NCBI GenBank assembly: GCA_023398105.1
Contig: JAEWST010000049.1
Coordinates: forward strand, 1-53,884
Source of the DNA: Bacillota bacterium
GTDB taxonomy: Bacteria; Bacillota; Clostridia; Acetivibrionales; DSM-1351
Reading direction: 5' to 3'
Length of the DNA stretch: 53,884 nucleotides
Shown: one piece after another, positions 8,266-16,524 of the stretch
Layout: the number at the start of each line of letters is the position of its first letter
How positions within the stretch are numbered: position 1 is the stretch's first letter
The notes under the pieces: generated by a model
What the model was told of the DNA's origin: nothing
The model's input: the letters and a program-made list of their open reading frames with translations, nothing else
The model's database searches: none
Made by a program: the position numbers and the translations under genes

Positions 8266-9329
8266 TGTCACTATACGTTAATATTAAAAAGGTTATGGAT
8301 AATAATTTTACACTTGAAGTTGAATTTTCTGCACATAATGAAATAACTGCCCTACTAGGTGCCTCGGGTTGTGGAAAGAGCATGACCTTAAAATGTATTG
8401 CAGGTGTAGAAGAGCCTGATGAAGGTACTATTGTTTTAGATGGCAGGGTTTTATTTGATTCAGGAAAGAATATTAATTTATCACCACAGAAAAGAAAAGT
8501 GGGGTATTTATTTCAAAATTATGCACTGTTTCCAAATATGACGGTAGAAGAAAACATTGGAATTGGCATTTCTGCAAATAAAGAGGCGAGTAAAAGGATT
8601 GTAAAAGAAAAAATCAAAGCATTTTATCTGGAGGGCTTAGAAAAGAAACGACCACACCAGCTTTCGGGAGGTCAGCAGCAAAGAGTAGCACTTGCGAGAA
8701 TTATGGCATCAGAACCAGACATTATTATGCTGGACGAACCCTTTTGTGCTTTAGATAGCTATTTAAAATGGCAGCTTGAACAGAAAATAATAGATTCACT
8801 ATCCAGCTTTCAAGGTACAGTTCTTTTTGTATCACACAATAGAAATGAAGTTTATCGTTTTGCAAGAACTATTGCTGTTATTTCGGATGGAAAGGTTGAG
8901 GTGGTAAGCGAAAAGGAAAGCTTGTTTACTGCTCCGAAAAAACTATCAGCTGCACTTTTGACTGGCTGCAAAAATATATCAAGAGCGCAAAGGCTTTCAG
9001 AAGGTACTTTGAAGGCAATTGACTGGAACATGATTCTGCACACGGACAGCTTAATATCTGAAGACATAAAGTATGTAGGTATAAGAGCTCATTATTTAGA
9101 ATATACCGAAAAAGATGACTCAAATAATGTTATGACTTGTGAAGTAGTTAAGGTAATTGAAAATCCGTTTTCCTATATTATTATGTTAAAAAACAAAAAC
9201 TGTAATAATGGTGATGAAAATTCACTAATAAGATGGGAGACTGACAAACATATTTGGAGAGAAATTTCTCGAAAAGGCATTCCTATAAAAATGATATTAA
9301 AAGAAGAAGCTTTATTGCTACTTGTATAA
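8265..9329 (+). CDS. modC: Molybdate ABC transporter ATP-binding protein ModC
   Basis: A 354-residue ATPase energising molybdate uptake through ModB. Walker A is GASGCGKS (about residues 31-38), the signature is LSGGQQQRVALAR, Walker B is IIMLDEPF, and the switch His is in FVSHN. The C-terminal ~110 residues resemble the TOBE/Mop region of ModC but are divergent. ATG 8265 lies in TGATG with the modB stop, and is preferred over the TTG one codon earlier. A large hairpin follows (9404-9466), marking the end of this operon before convergent genes. Confidence 0.94.
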   Translation: MSLYVNIKKVMDNNFTLEVEFSAHNEITALLGASGCGKSMTLKCIAGVEEPDEGTIVLDGRVLFDSGKNINLSPQKRKVGYLFQNYALFPNMTVEENIGIGISANKEASKRIVKEKIKAFYLEGLEKKRPHQLSGGQQQRVALARIMASEPDIIMLDEPFCALDSYLKWQLEQKIIDSLSSFQGTVLFVSHNRNEVYRFARTIAVISDGKVEVVSEKESLFTAPKKLSAALLTGCKNISRAQRLSEGTLKAIDWNMILHTDSLISEDIKYVGIRAHYLEYTEKDDSNNVMTCEVVKVIENPFSYIIMLKNKNCNNGDENSLIRWETDKHIWREISRKGIPIKMILKEEALLLLV

Positions 9330-9380
9330 AACTATATATAAATAACTCGATTTTCCCCACATAAAGATTCTTTCGTGTTA

Positions 9381-9430
9381 AAAATTATCAATGGCTTGTT
9401 TCCAAAATAATTGCATGAAATTAGTAATGG
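9381..9430 (+). repeat. Dispersed intergenic repeat, family A (copy 2)
   Basis: Contains TTATCAATGGCTTGTTTCC then AAAATAATTGCATGAAATTA, closely like copies at 3991 and 27123. Its 3' half is the left arm of the hairpin at 9404-9466. Confidence 0.6.
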
Positions 9431-9466
9431 TTCGTCTATTCACCAACTAATTCCTGCAATTATTTT
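9404..9466. terminator. Bidirectional terminator hairpin between modC and the convergent tlpA-like gene
   Basis: The arm at 9404-9425 pairs with 9446-9466 over about 21 positions with one bulge. Arms begin with AAAA and end with TTTT, so either strand gives a hairpin followed by T-rich RNA. It separates two convergent transcription units. Confidence 0.6.
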
Positions 9467-9477
9467 TAACGCTCTTG

Positions 9478-10059
9478 TTATTTCTGGGCAGCCTCTTCGC
9501 TTTTAATTTTACTAATAACTTCCGTTAATGTCTTTTTGTCAGTCATTCCAGAGATATAGGTATATAATGTTCCATCTCTATTAATAAAAAAAGTAGTTGG
9601 AAAACCTGTGACACCATAGGTTTGAGTAACCGCACCATCTTGATCTAATAAGACCTTTAAGTCTATATTGCTTGAAGATAAATACTCGTTAACCTTTTCA
9701 AGTGACTCTTGAGAATTGATAGCTAATATAACAACATCGTTTTCCTTCTCTAATTCTTTGTTTAGTTCATTAAAATCAGGCATTTCAATTAGACAGTATT
9801 TGCACCATACAGCCCAGAAATTGAGAATTACGATCTTTCCATTATAGTCGGATAGCTTTACATCATTTCCATTTAAATCTTTTAATGTGAAGTCAGGGGC
9901 TACTGGGTTATTGTTTTGTGTTGATTGGCTTATCTCTTGAGTTTGCTGTGCTGGGGGCTGAATTATCTGAGGTTGCTTTTTTGAATAGAGAATATATGCC
10001 GTTACCATAACAGCACAAAGTGCAACCACCCATATAATAATATTAATCTTTTTCTGCAT
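9478..10059 (-). CDS. Membrane-anchored TlpA/ResA-like thioredoxin
   Basis: A 193-residue extracytoplasmic thioredoxin-fold protein with an N-terminal membrane anchor (residues 5-24) and a Gln-rich linker. APDFTLKDLNGNDVKLSDY starts the AhpC/TSA-type domain, and the active site is WCKYC with C86 and C89. The cis-Pro loop is in GVTGFPTTFFI. Such proteins reduce disulfides in exported proteins or cytochrome c precursors and receive electrons from CcdA, which is encoded next upstream on the same strand. The start is set by GGAGG seven bases upstream of ATG 10059. No cytochrome c genes are visible here, so the client is unknown. Confidence 0.88.
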   Translation of the reverse strand: MQKKINIIIWVVALCAVMVTAYILYSKKQPQIIQPPAQQTQEISQSTQNNNPVAPDFTLKDLNGNDVKLSDYNGKIVILNFWAVWCKYCLIEMPDFNELNKELEKENDVVILAINSQESLEKVNEYLSSSNIDLKVLLDQDGAVTQTYGVTGFPTTFFINRDGTLYTYISGMTDKKTLTEVISKIKSEEAAQK

Positions 10060-10403
10060 ATCGATTTTCCTCCTTGCATTATACATTTGATTTAAATAGT
10101 CTTAAATAGAACAAAGGTTAAAAACTGTAACATATTTGAATATTAATCTACTATATTTAGCAACCTTTCATAACTGTAAATATATTTTTAGTACAATAGC
10201 TTCCAATATAATTGGATACACGTACGTAATAAAAATATCGAAACAGTATTTATCCAGCTTGCAGTAATACCTCAGTTTTTAATTCTTCTAATGCTGTTGT
10301 TAAGATTTATTTATTATGCTAATAACTATAATTTAAATACAAAAATACGTGTATGATTTGAATAAGATTAATATCTGTTTAGCTATAATTCAAAGCAGAA
10401 AAA
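10060..10403. other. AT-rich spacer between ccdA and the tlpA-like gene
   Basis: 344 bases with no open frame of note, very AT-rich. It probably carries a promoter for the tlpA-like gene on the minus strand, but I cannot pick out a confident -35/-10 pair, so co-transcription with ccdA is undecided. Confidence 0.4.
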
Positions 10404-11096
10404 TTAAGCAAAAAAGCTCAAATACTTCAAGCTACCAGTAAAAACCAGTATGCCGGCAATAATCAAAAGAATACCTGATATAATGCTTATTGTTCTAGTA
10501 TACTTCTGTATTTGACTAAAAGCTCCTTTTACTTTTTCAAATAAAACTGATGTCAGAATAAACGGAATACCCAGACCTATAGAATATATGAATAGTAAAA
10601 GCATTCCCTGAAAAATCGTTTCCGAGTTACTGGCAAGAGCAAGAGCGGAACCTAAAAATGCACCTAAGCAAGGTGTCCAGCCTAGACTAAAAACCATACC
10701 GAATACAATTGAACTTATAAATCTAAGGCTATCAAATTTGAAATCAAATCTTTTCTCCCTGTTTAATAGGTTTATCTTTAGTATTCCTGCAAAGTTAAGA
10801 CCAAATACAATCATTACTATTCCGCTTATTTTTTCAAGCAGGCTTCTGTGATTTACCAGAAAGTGACTAAGGGATGTAACTGTGGCACCTAAGGCAGTGA
10901 ATACTATTGTAAATCCAATTACAAAGCCAATAGAATTTATAAGTAACCTGTTTTTATTTGAAGGTAAAGATTTTTCACTTTTTTGTGATTCTCCTGCCAA
11001 ATATACAAAGTAAATAGGAAGCATCGGTAATATACAAGGTGAAATAAAGGTTAAAATACCTTCAATAAATGTCATTAAATAAGAAACGTTTGACAA
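10404..11096 (-). CDS. ccdA: Cytochrome c biogenesis-type thiol transporter CcdA
   Basis: A 230-residue, six-span membrane protein of the DsbD-beta/CcdA family, which carries reducing power from cytosolic thioredoxin across the membrane. The redox pair is visible: C21 in TFISPCILPMLPIY and C143 in SLGWTPCLGAFLGSAL. I place the start at TTG 11096 because AGGAGG lies seven bases upstream and the first span then begins correctly; longer in-frame versions add an unrelated hydrophobic leader. The downstream TlpA-like protein is its likely electron acceptor, and the thioredoxin-reductase fusion at 15178 a plausible cytosolic donor. Confidence 0.9.
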   Translation of the reverse strand: MSNVSYLMTFIEGILTFISPCILPMLPIYFVYLAGESQKSEKSLPSNKNRLLINSIGFVIGFTIVFTALGATVTSLSHFLVNHRSLLEKISGIVMIVFGLNFAGILKINLLNREKRFDFKFDSLRFISSIVFGMVFSLGWTPCLGAFLGSALALASNSETIFQGMLLLFIYSIGLGIPFILTSVLFEKVKGAFSQIQKYTRTISIISGILLIIAGILVFTGSLKYLSFFA

Positions 11097-11456
11097 TAAA
11101 ATACCTCCTAGTAAAAGTTTTGTGTATTTACTATAGTACAGCATATAGACATAATTAATATACCCATAAATAATATAAGCAAACACTCTAATAAACTAAC
11201 GGACTTAAAAGTCTAAATATGCGAGAAACTTATCAATAGTTGCTACTCAAATAATTGATTTGAAAATAGGACAAGTGTTTAAAAACATATATTTATACTA
11301 ACTAATTCTGACTTATTATGCTTTAATAATTCAATATTTTCAATAAGGTTACAAATTATAGAAAAGTTAATGTTTAGATATAACTTGATGAGGTATATAA
11401 TAATCAACCAAATTTTACATATAATGATAATAATTTAATAAAAGGAGGTAATGTGT
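11097..11456. other. Spacer upstream of ccdA with a partial family A repeat
   Basis: 360 bases, AT-rich. Bases 11227-11260 contain AAACTTATCAATAGTTGC and CAAATAATTG, a degraded family A copy. The ccdA promoter (minus strand) and that of the glutaredoxin remnant (plus strand) should lie here, but none is convincing. Confidence 0.4.
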
Positions 11457-11573
11457 ATGTCCGTGAAAGTATATTCTACTACGTACTGTCCTTGGTGCAA
11501 GGCAGCGAAGAATTATCTTAAATCAAAAAATATTTCATTTTATAATAAGAACATTCTTTTAAAAAGTTTATAG
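11457..11573 (+). pseudogene. Truncated glutaredoxin/NrdH-like remnant
   Basis: A 38-codon frame opens with an excellent AGGAGG at 8 bases and encodes MSVKVYSTTYCPWCKAAKNY, the first strand, CPWC redox site (C11, C14) and first helix of a glutaredoxin. Intact relatives run to about 75-80 residues with a TVP cis-Pro loop and a GG motif; here the frame ends in TAG after KNILLKSL and those parts are missing. Its stop overlaps the stop region of the convergent histidine kinase (11568), so a deletion joined the two. The active-site half survives with a good ribosome site, so a short peptide could still be made. Confidence 0.7.
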
Positions 11574-13379
11574 ATTAATTTTTTGCTGGGAACTTAGTTG
11601 GCTAGAATTATTATATGGAAGACAAATGGTAACTGTAGTTCCCTCATCAATTTTACTTTGTAAGGATACATTTCCACCATGAAGCTGTACCAAATGCTTG
11701 GCAATTGCGAGTCCTAGTCCTGTTCCACTGCTTTTTCGTGATTTGTCAGCTTTATAAAAACGTTCCCAAATATAGGGAAGCTCATCAGTAGGTATACCAT
11801 AGCCTTGATCGGCTATAAATATTTCAAATTCATCAGTGCCCATATTTATTTTTATAGTTATTTGTGACTTATCAGGTGAATATTTTATTGAATTATCAAT
11901 AAAAATAACAAATAGTTGCCTAAGCCTATCATAATCGCCTATAACAGGTGGTACATTGTCTGGTGTTATAAATTCAATTGAGATACCTTTTTTACTTGCA
12001 ATTGTTTCCATGCTGGTAATAATGTCTATTATTAGATTTGGTATATGAACCTTTTCTTTATTAATAGAAATTTTACCTGATTGAAGGCGTGAAAGTTCTA
12101 ATAGATCACCTACAAGTCTCTCTAAACTTCGGGTTTCTGATAGCATTCTTTGGAGATATCTCGATATGTCATCTTTTTTGTCTATAGTGCCATCTATAAG
12201 AGCTTCAATAGAACCCTTAATTACTGTAAGAGGTGTTCGGAATTCATGGGAAACATTTGCTATAAAATCCTTTCTTAACTGATCCAGACGCTCACTTTCG
12301 CTGATGTCTTGTACTAAAGCAACACTTCCTGTAACATTTTCACTATTATTCAGTATAGGTGATAAAGTAAATTTAAGTTTTTTATTTTTCCAGTTCTTTA
12401 TTACTTGTATGGACTTTTTTTCTTCAATGACTAGCTTGAGAGAATTATCAATTTCTAAAGCTTTGAAGTCCTTTAGCAATAAATCTTTGGGATAGGTAAT
12501 AGGCTGATTCATTATATCTGATAGTGCAGAATTAAAACTTAATGGATTTAATTCTAAATCAAAGGCTACAATACCTTCTGTAATACTGGAAATGATATCA
12601 CTCATTTTGCCCTTCTCTTGAAAGAGCTGGTCAATAGTATAGCCAAGCTTAGAAGCCAACTGATCTAGAGAGTAGCTTAACTGACCTAATTCATCATTTC
12701 GCTTAACTCCTGTTCTAGCAGAATAGTTGCCTTTTGCCATTTCTAAAGCAGTATAATTCATAGCTTTTAGTGGACGTGTAAAAAAAAGAGAATAGGAAAT
12801 ACCTAAACCGATAGCTAGCAACAAGGCTATCAGGAGGCTTATTATTAATATGCTTATAGCCTTATTAAGAGTTGAACTGATTCCTGCAATAGGAGCATGT
12901 AAAAAAACAGAACCAATTATTTTATTTTCAAAATCAAAAATTGGAACTCCTACAGTTAGTGCTGTTTCTTGATATACACTGCTGAAATTTTTATTTATTG
13001 CTTCTTTACCTGAGAGCACTTCTTGAATTATATTTACGGCTTCCTTAGGCAGTGGCTCTGAGTTGGATCTTTGCCCCATGCCCATGCCGTATAATACAGC
13101 TGGGTTGCCCTTGTTATCAGTTATCCAAACCTTTGACTCGGTAAGTGTATTAAGAAAACGTATAAACCCTCCAAAGCCCATCATATGTCCATTACTTTGA
13201 GAGTTTTCTGAAATAACTTCAGATATGTTGTGTGCTTGTTCCAGCATAATTTTTTCTTTGTTATCTAAGGTATACTGTCTAAACATCTGAATAAATAATA
13301 CCCCTAATGTAAGCATTGACAGCAGAACAATTACAACAAAGCCTGTTGTTAACTTAAATGTAATCTTTTTATTGAACAT
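11568..13379 (-). CDS. Sensor histidine kinase (HAMP-PAS-HisKA-HATPase)
   Basis: A 603-residue membrane sensor. Segments: TM1 about 8-32; external sensor about 33-172 with Met/Gly-rich patches (HMMGFGG at 65-71, YGMGMGQ at 97-103); TM2 about 173-198; HAMP about 199-250; PAS about 258-360; HisKA with phospho-acceptor H378 in VSHEFRTPL; ATPase with DQGYGIP and GTGLGLAIAKHL. It resembles PhoR/ResE/BaeS-type kinases. It follows its response regulator on the same strand after 134 bases; an AAAGGGGGGAG stretch and an imperfect hairpin with CCATAG/CTATGG arms lie in that gap. The ligand is unknown; the Met patches raise metal or redox sensing as inference. Confidence 0.93.
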   Translation of the reverse strand: MFNKKITFKLTTGFVVIVLLSMLTLGVLFIQMFRQYTLDNKEKIMLEQAHNISEVISENSQSNGHMMGFGGFIRFLNTLTESKVWITDNKGNPAVLYGMGMGQRSNSEPLPKEAVNIIQEVLSGKEAINKNFSSVYQETALTVGVPIFDFENKIIGSVFLHAPIAGISSTLNKAISILIISLLIALLLAIGLGISYSLFFTRPLKAMNYTALEMAKGNYSARTGVKRNDELGQLSYSLDQLASKLGYTIDQLFQEKGKMSDIISSITEGIVAFDLELNPLSFNSALSDIMNQPITYPKDLLLKDFKALEIDNSLKLVIEEKKSIQVIKNWKNKKLKFTLSPILNNSENVTGSVALVQDISESERLDQLRKDFIANVSHEFRTPLTVIKGSIEALIDGTIDKKDDISRYLQRMLSETRSLERLVGDLLELSRLQSGKISINKEKVHIPNLIIDIITSMETIASKKGISIEFITPDNVPPVIGDYDRLRQLFVIFIDNSIKYSPDKSQITIKINMGTDEFEIFIADQGYGIPTDELPYIWERFYKADKSRKSSGTGLGLAIAKHLVQLHGGNVSLQSKIDEGTTVTICLPYNNSSQLSSQQKINL

Positions 13380-13513
13380 AATAAATCCATAGACTAAACT
13401 AGAAAAGTTCAGTATTAGCTATGGGTTTACTCCCCCCTTTATTTATCTCAACTTATAAGAAATTACGTTTATAGTTTGTGTTAATAATTTATATTAATTA
13501 GTTCAGTAGTGCT

Positions 13514-14212
13514 TTATGGTTTGTCATCCTTTGCATCAAATTTATAGCCTACACCCCATATAGTCTTTATATCCCAACCTAAAGTATCAGTAATCCCTAT
13601 TTTGGCTCTAAGACGCTTTATATGGGTGTCTACAGTACGTGCATCACCAAAATATTCATAGCCCCATACACTATTCAAGAGATTATCCCTTGAGAAAACT
13701 TTACCAGGATTGCTAGCTAAAAGCCACAATATTTCTATTTCTTTTTTGGTAAGTGAGATGGCATTTCTATTAATTTTAACCTCATAGTCGGCAAGGTTTA
13801 TTTCTAGATTAGTATGAGTAATAATGTCTTTTTTTTCTTCATCGGGAAGGTCAACTCTTCTTAAAATAGCTCGTATTCTTGCCATAACTTCACGTGGACT
13901 AAAGGGTTTTACAATGTAGTCGTCTGCACCGATATCAAGACCCATTATTCGATCAGCATCTTCACCTCTAGCAGTAATCATTATAATAGGTACGTTAGAA
14001 TTTTTGCGGATTTCACGGCAAACCTCAAAACCATCCTTTTCGGGCATCATAACATCAAGTAGAATTAAAATTGGAGAATATTCTGCGAATAAATTTAAAG
14101 CAGAATTTCCATCGTGTGCAAGTATAGGTGTAAAGCCTTCTTTTACAACATATGTTTCTAATATATCTAGAATTCCATCATTATCATCTGCAATAAGAAT
14201 ATACTTTTTCAT
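13514..14212 (-). CDS. OmpR/PhoB-family response regulator
   Basis: A 232-residue two-component regulator. The receiver domain has D9/D10 acidic pocket, phospho-accepting D53 (LILLDVMMP), the Thr in IMITARG and the Lys in DDYIVKPFSP. The C-terminal winged helix includes LTKKEIEILWLLASNPGKVFSR and DARTVDTHIKRLRAKIG. ATG 14212 is chosen: GGAGG lies five bases upstream, and the earlier GTG overlaps that site. It forms an operon with the kinase at 11568 and is divergent from the secreted-protein gene at 14444, whose promoter carries phased TGTCA-type repeats like those bound by PhoB-class regulators. That gene is the likely target. Confidence 0.94.
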   Translation of the reverse strand: MKKYILIADDNDGILDILETYVVKEGFTPILAHDGNSALNLFAEYSPILILLDVMMPEKDGFEVCREIRKNSNVPIIMITARGEDADRIMGLDIGADDYIVKPFSPREVMARIRAILRRVDLPDEEKKDIITHTNLEINLADYEVKINRNAISLTKKEIEILWLLASNPGKVFSRDNLLNSVWGYEYFGDARTVDTHIKRLRAKIGITDTLGWDIKTIWGVGYKFDAKDDKP

Positions 14213-14341
14213 ACTAACCTCCACGCCGACTTACGGCACAAAAAAATGGTGAAACTATCAGTAAAAAATTTTCTATATTTTTAAGCTTTACCTGTATTTC
14301 GGCAATTATTCTAACCAAGCTTAGCCATTAATTTGAGAAAA

Positions 14342-14396
14342 TGTCACAGTTGATTCGAACTTTTGTCATAGTTTTGCCACAATTGCTACTTATAAT
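14342..14396 (+). promoter_or_regulatory. Activator-type promoter with phased TGYCAYAR repeats
   Basis: TGTCACAG (14342), TGTCATAG (14364) and TGCCACAA (14375) are direct repeats spaced 22 and 11 bases, one DNA turn apart. A consensus TATAAT (14391-14396) follows 8 bases after the last repeat, and no normal -35 is present. This is the layout of PhoB-class activated promoters. The adjacent response regulator is the candidate activator. Confidence 0.6.
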
Positions 14397-14443
14397 AAAG
14401 GCATGAAGCACAACAAAAAATAAAAAAAGGAGCGTGTATTTTT

Positions 14444-14908
14444 ATGAAAAATATTAAAAGGCTTATGGCAGTAGTTGTATCAGTATGTGTAGTAAGTGCA
14501 GCTGGAATAGTGTATGCTGCAGAAATCAAAGCCCCTGCAGACATTGCAGCTGAAGTAACAGGCAAAAGTGTTACAGATATAACCAACGAGAGAGCAGAGG
14601 GAAAAACATTTGGAGCGATAGCAGATGAAGCAGGGAAATTGGATGAATTTAAAACTCAAATGCTTGAGCAGAAAAAAGCTCTGTTAGATCAAAAAGTGAA
14701 GGACGGAATAATAACACAGCAACAAGCAGATGAAATGTATAACGATATTAAAAATAATCAGACAATCTGTGATGGAACTGGAAATGCAAAGCTAGGTAAG
14801 CAAAATGGTATGGGTTTTGGCAAAGGTCAAGGAATGGGAAGAGGTAGAGGTCAAGGCATGGGAAATGGAAGATGTCAAGGTATGGGATGTGGTGCCATTA
14901 ACAAATAA
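14444..14908 (+). CDS. Small secreted DUF2680-like protein with Met/Gly-rich tail
   Basis: A 154-residue exported protein. Residues 1-25 are a signal peptide ending VYA. Residues about 28-108 form a helical region (IAAEVTGKSVTDITNERAEGKTFGAIADEAG, then KKALLDQKVKDGIITQQQADEMY) resembling DUF2680 of Firmicutes. The tail from about 120 repeats GxGMGxGRGQGM and contains two Cys, so metal binding is possible. It is transcribed divergently from the response regulator at 13514, from a promoter with phased repeats. The sensor kinase in that system also has Met/Gly-rich patches. No function is established; metal buffering or envelope stress protection is inference. Confidence 0.75.
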   Translation: MKNIKRLMAVVVSVCVVSAAGIVYAAEIKAPADIAAEVTGKSVTDITNERAEGKTFGAIADEAGKLDEFKTQMLEQKKALLDQKVKDGIITQQQADEMYNDIKNNQTICDGTGNAKLGKQNGMGFGKGQGMGRGRGQGMGNGRCQGMGCGAINK

Positions 14909-14949
14909 ATTGAAATAGTGCAAACTATAGGTATAGGTTGACATTACAT

Positions 14950-15035
14950 CAGTGGCGTTTCATCGAGGCGGGAGATATTTTCACCGCCTGATAACCAAAG
15001 TGATACCCGCCACTTATAGAAGTGGGGGACATCTT
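14950..15035. mobile_element. Structured GC-rich segment resembling an IS200/IS605 end (remnant)
   Basis: Nested hairpins stand out from AT-rich surroundings: AGTGGCG near 14951 with CGCCACT near 15010, an inner GGCGGGAG...CCGCC stem, and CCACTTATAGAAGTGG. Stems of this last type occur at the right ends of IS200/IS605 elements, where guide RNA is encoded. No transposase or TnpB is present, so this would be a solo end. A stand-alone RNA is the alternative. Confidence 0.35.
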
Positions 15036-15058
15036 CTTGCTTCGTTATATTGATAAAT

Positions 15059-15100
15059 GCTATAGCTCCCGTAAGATATAAATCTAATGGGGGCTATAGC
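15059..15100. terminator. Strong hairpin downstream of the thioredoxin-reductase gene
   Basis: GCTATAGCTCCC (15059-15070) pairs with GGGGGCTATAGC (15089-15100), 12 pairs with one wobble. It lies between the convergent DUF2680-like and thioredoxin-reductase genes. It has no clear T run, so efficiency is uncertain. Confidence 0.45.
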
Positions 15101-15177
15101 AAAATGGTTAATAGCTTTCTAACAAAGAATATTTAGAACAAATTTTGCTTTTATAGCTTTTTTAAACTAATATGATG

Positions 15178-16524
15178 TTATTCAACCGCTTCCTTTAAAA
15201 AAGAGTTTTCAATACTAAAGATTAAGTCTTGCTTTTTATAGTTCTGCAAACTATGAACATATCTTTCAGCCATAATTCCTGCTACAGCACCGTCAGCAGC
15301 AGCTGTAATCACTTGTCTTATTAGCTTTGTCCGTATGTCTCCTGCAGCAAACACACCTGATAAATTGGTTTTTGTATCCTCCGATGCTACAATATAGCCA
15401 GCTTTGTTTGTCCTTATCTGTCCTGAAAACATATGAGTCAGAGGCTCTGTTCCAATGAATACAAAGACTCCTTCTGTAGGAAACTCCGTCAATTCACCTG
15501 TTTTTATATTTTCTAGTACTACACCTGTTAATAAATTATTAGAACTATTAATTTTTTTAACTACAGTATTTGTTATTAAATTAATTTTTTGATTGCTTTG
15601 TGCTTCAAAAAGAGCTGCTCCCGTTGCTTTGAACTTAGTTGACGGGTTAATTATAGTTACATGGCGGGCAAATTTAGTTAGAAATATAGCTTCTTCTATT
15701 GCTGAACCATCACTACCAACTACTATTACGTTTCGGTTTTGATACATTTCACCGTCACAGGTTGCACAGTAATGGACGCCTCTTCCTTTAAAGTAATCTG
15801 CTCCTTCTGCCTTTAATAGCTTTGGTTGTGCACCTAAGGCAATAATTACAGCTTTTGAGTAATAGTCGGTATCTTCTGTACGTATATGTTTAATGTTTCC
15901 AAGTAATTCAACTTTAAATATTTCCTTAAGATCTTCAATTATAGTACCAAATGAAATTGCCTGATTTCTCATGTTTTCAGTTAATTCTTTACCTTTTATA
16001 ACACCTGGAGTACCTGGGTAATTTGCAACGTGATATGTGGAGCTTGTCTTTCCACCTAGAATATTTTCATCAATAACAACGGTTTTCATTTTTGATCTAG
16101 AGGCATATATGGCAGAAGAAAGACCTGCTACTCCAGCACCTATAATAATTACATCACAGTTAACACGTTTTGAAGTACTTTTTGGAGCATAATCGCCAAG
16201 GATTTCTTCAATAGCTTTTCTAATCTGGGATTTATTTATGAAGCCAGTAAGCCTTTGTCCTGCTTCTTTACCATTTTTATAAAACAGAACTGTAGGGCTA
16301 TTATTGACATTTATGCTTTTGACAAAGGCTTTATTTGCTTGACTTAAAATTTTAATAAATTTTATTCGTTCACCATATTTTTCAGCTGTTTTTTCATAGA
16401 TAGGATTCAAAATCTCGCAAGGAGGACATTCATATGAATAAAAGTATATAATAACTGGGATTTCACTATCTATAACAACATTCTCGAAATCACCGCTATT
16501 AATGTATTTTATTTTATGACTCAT
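15178..16524 (-). CDS. Thioredoxin-thioredoxin reductase fusion, possibly not NADPH-dependent
   Basis: A 448-residue cytosolic flavoprotein. Residues 1-110 are a thioredoxin domain with CPPC (C33, C36) and NNSPTVLFYKNG (cis-Pro loop). Residues about 122-430 are a low-Mr thioredoxin reductase: FAD site GAGVAGLSSA (129-138), redox pair CATC (C253, C256), and AAGDIRTKLIRQVITAAADG. The pyridine-nucleotide site is degraded: the usual GGG(D/N)SA is GSDGSA (270-275) and HRRxxxRA is replaced by NPSTKFKA (293-300). Clostridial ferredoxin-dependent flavin thioredoxin reductases also lack NADPH motifs, so ferredoxin may be the donor. The order is reversed relative to the M. leprae reductase-thioredoxin fusion. 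AAAGGA precedes the ATG. Confidence 0.88.
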   Translation of the reverse strand: MSHKIKYINSGDFENVVIDSEIPVIIYFYSYECPPCEILNPIYEKTAEKYGERIKFIKILSQANKAFVKSINVNNSPTVLFYKNGKEAGQRLTGFINKSQIRKAIEEILGDYAPKSTSKRVNCDVIIIGAGVAGLSSAIYASRSKMKTVVIDENILGGKTSSTYHVANYPGTPGVIKGKELTENMRNQAISFGTIIEDLKEIFKVELLGNIKHIRTEDTDYYSKAVIIALGAQPKLLKAEGADYFKGRGVHYCATCDGEMYQNRNVIVVGSDGSAIEEAIFLTKFARHVTIINPSTKFKATGAALFEAQSNQKINLITNTVVKKINSSNNLLTGVVLENIKTGELTEFPTEGVFVFIGTEPLTHMFSGQIRTNKAGYIVASEDTKTNLSGVFAAGDIRTKLIRQVITAAADGAVAGIMAERYVHSLQNYKKQDLIFSIENSFLKEAVE

